Source of the DNA: Nectonema munidae
Taxonomy: Eukaryota > Nematomorpha > Nectonematoida > Nectonematidae
Direction of reading: 5' to 3'
DNA: 64,000 bases
Assembly: GCA_030549495.1 (NCBI GenBank)
Contig: JAUIRK010000278.1
Coordinates: 664,001 to 728,000, forward strand
Of the stretch, positions 59,901 through 64,000 are shown piece after piece (the first letter of the stretch is position 1; the number at the start of each line of letters is the position of its first letter). The translations under genes were made by a program, and so were the position numbers. A model generated the notes under the pieces. It was not told the DNA's origin. It ran no database searches and saw nothing but the letters and a program-made list of their open reading frames with translations.

Positions 59901-62900
59901 TTATCATTAGCAAAAATAAAGAATAATAATCTATTACTAATAAAGCTATTGATATAATAAACTATTACCTCCATAATCACGTCTACCACTGCCATCATAT
60001 CTACCTCCTCTTTGTGGAGATCCATATTCACTAGGACTCCTTCGAAAATTTCCCATCTCTGAAAATAGTTAATTAAGGGGAAAAAATAGAAAGTGAAGAA
60101 TAATTCGAACCGAAATTCATGGGCCTGTTATTCCTTGGCGGCATCATTTGAGATCCATGGGGACGCATTTGAGGAGACATGTTCATGTTGTTGGGAGAAT
60201 AGCCTTGTTGTCTGGGATCCATCATTGGTCTCATATCCTTTCCCATGGGCATTCTATTGTTGCCATTAGAACCAGGAGGGAATGATGGAAAAGGCCCTGG
60301 TGCATCCTAAGTGGACAAGAAAAGCGATTAACATTATTAGAATGAAAGTTGTCAACTCTTTAAGGACCAGAATTGTCAAGACTAATCATTTGTTTTCTTT
60401 TTCAATGTATTTTTATATATTTAAAGCAGACAATTTTTATTTCTTAGAACACGGGTGTCAAGCTGGTCCTTAAAGGATTATTAGAGAGAGAAAACCCTTG
60501 GAGGAAATCTGTTCATCTGTGACTGATTAAGGAATGGAGGTCTCTGTTGAGGAGAAGGCATCATTTTATCATTTGGAAAATCGGATCCATGATTGGGCGG
60601 GAGCATCATACCGGCTGGCTGAAAAAAATAATAATCTCGTGATACCCAAATAAGATAAAAAAAATTGAAGTAGGCGACGAATATGCGGTTCTTTACTAAA
60701 CAGCTTTCCTACATATATACACATTTTAATAATTATTTAGGCTCGCATCAAATAAAAGGATATAAAAATTTCTTTTAAAATTTAAAAAACATAAACAAAA
60801 TGACATGATACCATAGATGCGTATCCAGAAGCCACATCCCCAATGACTAATACATTGCATGATGCAATCTTTGCTTTGCATTTTATCAAATATTCGGATA
60901 ATCTCGCCGGTAAACTAATAAATAACTATTATTTTGAGCATTATTACACAAGGATTTATGAAACTATGTTTAACTTCATTACAAATACAATTTCTTCGAT
61001 TTATTACGTCGTTGTACTAGAACTTTAAGACGTTTTTCTATTTTAACTATTAAAACCCGAAAATCAAATAAGTTCAAAAAAATTTATTTTTAACATTTAA
61101 TAATTTTCCACGGTACTTTCCCTGTAGCATAAAACTTATTTACAATTGTGGCAGCGGTTGTTCTGGATATTCCAATAATTCTTTCAATGGTTGTATTCCC
61201 GGTGCCATTCAATGCAAGACCAATTGCACGTTTTCTTAATTCAGGTATTACTAATTATCTAGTAGTTGCTGTATTTTGGTTCTGAATATCATGTCCAGAC
61301 ATCAGGTAAAAGTTCAAAATTTGTTTGTATACACAAAGCATGGGAAGAAGAAGGCGATTACAAAATCAAGAATTGAACTTATGAAGCAGACAAAAATAGA
61401 AAGAGAGCAATCAAAAAATTAAAAATTGAAAAAGAAGACAATCAACGATCTAATCGAATGCAACAACGCAATATTTTACTCTTTCTATTTTTCTAAAAAT
61501 TATAAAACTTTCATGACAAATGTCTTTTCTTATCTGTTATTACCAATTCAAAATAAATATACTTCAAATGTTAATTAACTCAAAATAAAAAATGTGTTAA
61601 ATTTATTTTTTAAATCAATTTATTCTAAATTTTCAGTTAAAAACTTTTTACTTCCTGCGTGAAAAAATATTTCAAATTTGAATAAATTTTAAAATATTTC
61701 AAAATAAAATACAGTTAAGAAAAAACTTTGACAATTTTTAATCAGGCTTTTATAGTATTTTTATCCTCTTATGTAAAATAGTTGTGTAACAACTCAAATT
61801 AAATTTTTAAAGATTTCACAAAATAAAAGCTTTGATTTTATGGAATAAAAAAGAGTTAAAAAATCTTTTAATTTTTCTTGCTTTAATAAATTAGTAAAGA
61901 GTTATGTTTAAATAAAGTAATAGTAATTTAAGTTTAGTTAGATTAAAATAATTTCAAAAATAAAAACATATTTACACACCTGTTATCCAACTTGAAAGAT
62001 TTTAATCTTTGTGAAATTTTTACAATTATGTGCAAGGGGAATTTAAATCCAACCAAATTCCAAAAGACGGAAATCCGTTATCCGGTACATCTCTAGAAAT
62101 AATTAAAAAAGTGAATGAAAATACCATATTGAAATTCATATTTTGTTGTTGATAGGGAAAACTTGGAGACATTGAGAAGTCAGGCTGGGTATTATTATAA
62201 AGTGGTTGATTGCTGTTATTACTGCTGCTTTTGTGACCAGATTGTTCATTTTGGGAATCTTCGCCCCAGCGAGACTTTTTATCCTTTTGTTTGCTATCAT
62301 CATAGGAGGATGCAGAGAGAGAGCTCTGATTGGAATTCGATAGAAGCGAAGGATACGCATTTGGGTTCATGGAAGGACGCATGCCTTGGCCTTGGGAAGA
62401 AGGCATCATTCCACCCTGTTGGTTCATCATCTGCACAGGCATCCTCAATTGATTGTTATCAGGAACGAAAGATGCATATGACTGCATATTCATCGGGTTA
62501 GGCACCATAGAATTCATAGGTGGCTGATTCATGCCTTAATACACACAGACTTATTTTAGACAAGACTAATGTGATTTATTTCAAAAAAACTATTCAATGA
62601 AAAATGACCTTTATATTTTACTTGCTTACACTGCAACTTTGATAAAAAGTTAACAAAATATTTTTATTACGTAAGTTTGAAGAATCTCACAAAAATCATG
62701 GCTTTATGCCAATCATAGAAGCTTTCAAAATATGCCCAAACTAGAATTAGCAAAAGTGTTTTTCCAATATTAACAAATCGTCTAATTGCAATGTGAACAT
62801 TTTTTAACATTTTTTCGTATTACACAAAATATATACTTTTCTTAATAAATCATTAATTTAAATGAGAATATTAGATTCACTATTTATAATTCTATTTACA

Positions 62901-64000
62901 GTTAGCTAACTTAAACAAAAACATTTTGGTTGAGAAGGTGAGACTACTTGGTACATCCAGTTTTATGTATTCTGAAGATGAGCATTCGTTTGGATGACTA
63001 TTTTATCAACAATTGAAGATACAAAGAGAATGTCTAACTTTTTTCTAAGTTATGGAGAGGCGTGGTTAGATAAAGGGTTTCGATAAATCAAGGTCTTGTG
63101 TTCGATCCCCCATCAAACCTACTTTTATCATAGTTCAATACAAGCGGCGAAATTGTGCCTTCTCGATTAAATCACCCCAGGATATCTTTACCTTTTTTTC
63201 TCCGATATTGTGAAACACAAAGAACAGACTTTTTACTCAAAAAGCTACAAAAAAAATTCTTTGTTAAGAATTATGCCATGTAATATTTTTCATAAGTGTT
63301 TATCCTAAAGTCCAGATGTGATTTGGTGCTTTCTTTATTAAATTCCTTATTTTTCTAAAAAGTTATTTAAACATGCAAATGCAGTTGTGGAGACATTTTA
63401 AATAAGTTAACCAACTATTATTCAAAAGATAAAAAAATGCAAGGCTCTAAAAAAACTCAAAATATAACAACTAAAATTCTAAAAAGTATCTCAGAAAACA
63501 AACATTCATATTTTACTTTCTGAAAGTGTAGCTTTATCATTTGATTAATGTGAAAATCGACTAATTTTAATCTAAAAACTAGTGTCCAAATACAATTTTT
63601 TTCTAATTACTCTAGAGGATATGGACCGAATTTAATTATATACAAAATCTTTAATCTGAAAAAATTATAAATAAGGAGGGGGAAATTTATCGAGTATTGA
63701 GTGCATTTATACTATCTAAAACTTTTTAGGAAAATAATATTTCATTCAATAAAATAATTATATGGTAATTCCTATTTTGAAAATAAAATTCCTCGGGGAA
63801 AGAGAGATTTCTTGGTCCCTGCAGGATTCTGTCGTAATGAAATTTGGAAAAAAAAATGAGGACAAATTTGCGAACAGACCTGGATTAGCATAACTTTGTA
63901 CACTTGGATTTGCTTGAACTTGGCTGGGATTTGGTTGAGATGCATTTGGAAAAGGAGAGAATCCCATTCCTTGAGGAGGAAATGTAGTTCCAGTCACCAT
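56925..64000 (-). CDS. Met/Pro/Gln/Arg-rich, RS/RG-containing protein, partial, 10 exons
   Basis: The gene enters from the right edge and reads leftward through ten exons whose phases agree: 64000-63880, 62534-62125, 60618-60496, 60306-60111, 60058-59969, 59464-59296, 58355-58126, 57609-57410, 57082-57036 and 56974-56925. These give about 478 codons. Composition changes along the protein: Met/Pro/Gln/Asn-rich (exons A-D), with a KDKKSRWGED motif of the SRW type seen in several splicing proteins; then Arg/Ser/Tyr/Gly-rich (E-F, with RRSPSEYGSPQRGGRYDG); then RENRE repeats running into an acidic, helical stretch (LLPPEETAEIERELEENSFE, exon G); then a Met/Pro/Arg-rich tail with MRMMM and FDPRMRMM (H-J). 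No RRM, zinc finger or enzyme domain is visible. This suggests a nuclear, condensate-prone RNA-processing factor, but I cannot name it. The 5' end lies outside and the 3' end was not found. Confidence 0.72.
57036..57082 (-). CDS. Met/Arg-rich small exon I
   Basis: Acceptor TTTTTTACAG|CAAAGA and donor CAAAT|GTATTT. It has 15 codons plus two bases, QRFNMNRMAQMRMMQ. The donor is weak (GTATTTTTT), but the phase fits both neighbours and intron I-J is only 61 bases. Confidence 0.65.
57410..57609 (-). CDS. Met/Pro-rich exon H
   Basis: Acceptor AAATTTTAG|AAGAAG and donor ATGCAG|GTATGT. It encodes FSPQDFQRNQQRMPFNPQLP, then KKARFEGGPMPPFDPRMRMM and HPNFMQQQRMMMQ. It ends in phase 0. Confidence 0.78.
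58126..58355 (-). CDS. RENRE-repeat and acidic exon G
   Basis: Acceptor TTTTAAAG|AGAAAA and donor GAAAG|GTTTTTT. It starts with RENRENREGRENRDNREK (an RE/RD-type repeat), then a Ser/Asn/Ala-rich linker, then LLPPEETAEIERELEENSFE, a probable helix. No ATG lies in it, so it is easily missed by open-frame searches. Confidence 0.75.
59296..59464 (-). CDS. RS/RG-rich exon F
   Basis: Acceptor CTATTTTAG|ATAAAC and donor GATAG|GTAAAT. It encodes KSGYGDRGDYSYSSRRRYND and SERSHDKDRSFRRSGGDRSY, rich in Arg, Ser, Tyr and Asp, a likely SR-kinase or arginine-methylation substrate. Confidence 0.78.
59651..59789. mobile_element. piggyBac-type MITE, subfamily A, copy 3
   Basis: TTAA at 59651-59654 and 59786-59789 flanks a 131-bp element with CCCATTTACGACCAATG and TTGGTCTTAAATGGG ends and three TCGTCTGC motifs. 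It lies in an intron of the - strand Met/Pro-rich gene. Confidence 0.85.
59969..60058 (-). CDS. RS/RG-rich exon E
   Basis: Acceptor ATTTTCAG|AGATGG and donor TATGGAG|GTAATA. It encodes MGNFRRSPSEYGSPQRGGRY and DGSGRRDYG, an RG/RS-type segment. A MITE lies in the next intron. Confidence 0.75.
60111..60306 (-). CDS. Met/Pro-rich gene exon D
   Basis: Acceptor CCACTTAG|GATGC and donor TTTCG|GTTCGA. It has 65 codons plus one base, with PFPSFPPGSNGNNRMPMGKD and SPQMRPHGSQMMPPRNNRP. Confidence 0.75.
60355..60476. mobile_element. piggyBac-type MITE, subfamily B, copy 2
   Basis: The ends CTCTTTAAGGACCAG and CTGGTCCTTAAAGG are inverted repeats, and the interior matches the copy at 7776-7905 over most of its length. 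The TTAA duplications have decayed. It lies in an intron 48 bases beyond exon D of the - strand gene. Confidence 0.7.
60496..60618 (-). CDS. Met/Pro-rich gene exon C
   Basis: Acceptor TTTTTTTCAG|CCAGCC and donor CCAAGG|GTTTTC. It has 41 codons, phase 0 to 0, including PAGMMLPPNHGSDFP and MMPSPQQRPPFLNQSQMNRF. Confidence 0.75.
61100..61310 (-). pseudogene. Transposase helix-turn-helix fragment (IS630/Tc1-like N-terminus)
   Basis: On the - strand the open stretch contains IPELRKRAIGLALNGTGNTT followed by IERIIGISRTTAATIVNKF. This has the look of the helix-turn-helix that opens Tc1/IS630 transposases. It is isolated in an intron of the - strand Met/Pro-rich gene and has a stop upstream. The catalytic part is absent here. 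It may belong to the same family as the fragments at 26 and 30 kb. Confidence 0.6.
62125..62534 (-). CDS. Met/Pro-rich gene exon B
   Basis: Acceptor TATTAAG|GCATG and donor AATATG|GTATTT. It holds 136 codons: MNQPPMNSMVPNPMNMQSYA at the start, Gln/Met-rich stretches, then SSYDDSKQKDKKSRWGEDSQ, Ser/Asn-rich sequence and PYQQQNMNFNM. Confidence 0.78.
62535..63879. other. Intron of the Met/Pro-rich gene
   Basis: AT-rich intron between exons A and B. Apart from the SINE at 63055-63192, nothing is recognised. Confidence 0.6.
63055..63192 (+). mobile_element. tRNA-derived SINE, copy 2
   Basis: It starts GGAGAGGCGTGGTTAGATAA, carries the B-box-like TGTTCGATCC at about 63099-63108, and shares the ACAAGCGGCG and TTGTGCCTTCTCG body with the copy at 8.2 kb. 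It lies in an intron of the - strand gene, antisense to it. Confidence 0.75.
63880..64000 (-). CDS. Met/Pro-rich gene exon A, cut by the window edge
   Basis: It encodes TTFPPQGMGFSPFPNASQPN and NPSQVQANPS. The ATG at 64000 may be an internal methionine. The donor CCAG|GTCTGT ends in phase 1 and fits the next exon. Confidence 0.7.

Noticed and set aside
62163..62501. 112-aa + strand open frame
   Set aside because: It is antisense to exon B of the Met/Pro-rich gene; the - strand reading has the splice sites and phases.
63055..63192. tRNA gene
   Set aside because: It has a B-box-like TGTTCGATCC, but no closing acceptor stem, and the body is shared with other SINE copies.

Overview
This is an AT-rich, repeat-dense animal nuclear window with long GT-AG introns and no prokaryotic features. 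The make-up (Tigger/pogo, ZBED5-like hAT, piggyBac MITEs, jockey/CR1-like LINEs, a tRNA-derived SINE and an endogenous rhabdovirus-like glycoprotein) fits an arthropod. I favour a copepod crustacean such as a sea louse, but that is inference from style, not from a diagnostic gene.

Two host genes can be read. (1) On the + strand, 3353-22884, a complete 14-exon gene for an LRRC40-type leucine-rich-repeat protein. All splice phases agree, and the joined coding length is 1914 nt (637 codons plus stop). Its introns carry MITEs, a SINE, a 31-bp minisatellite and two copies of a 125-bp repeat. (2) On the - strand, from the right edge down to about 56.9 kb, ten phase-consistent exons of a Met/Pro/Gln/Arg-rich protein with an RS/RG-like middle. 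This looks like an RNA-processing low-complexity protein, but I do not recognise it by name. Its 5' end lies beyond the window and its 3' end was not found.

From 23 to 52 kb the window is mobile-element territory. A - strand LINE (26.56-29.76 kb) is split by an intact 2.3-kb Tigger element with matching terminal inverted repeats, a TA duplication and a 593-aa transposase. Around it lie IS630/Tc1-like fragments, a degenerate + strand LINE (31.5-33.6 kb), a locus where a pogo-type helix-turn-helix sits directly on a ZBED5-like hAT transposase (35.7-36.9 kb), and a decayed piggyBac transposase (37.5-38.0 kb).

The most unusual locus is 46740-51603. A 4.86-kb ZBED5-like hAT element, bounded by terminal inverted repeats and an 8-bp duplication, is interrupted by a foreign cassette. 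The cassette is a + strand rhabdovirus-like glycoprotein fossil (two long open segments, one break) ending in an A10 tract, immediately followed by a - strand DIRS-like reverse-transcriptase fragment with only one frameshift near its core.

Across the window at least seven short TTAA-flanked MITEs share an internal motif, TCGTCTGC, in two or three copies. They look like non-autonomous partners of a piggyBac transposase of the kind decayed at 37.5 kb.
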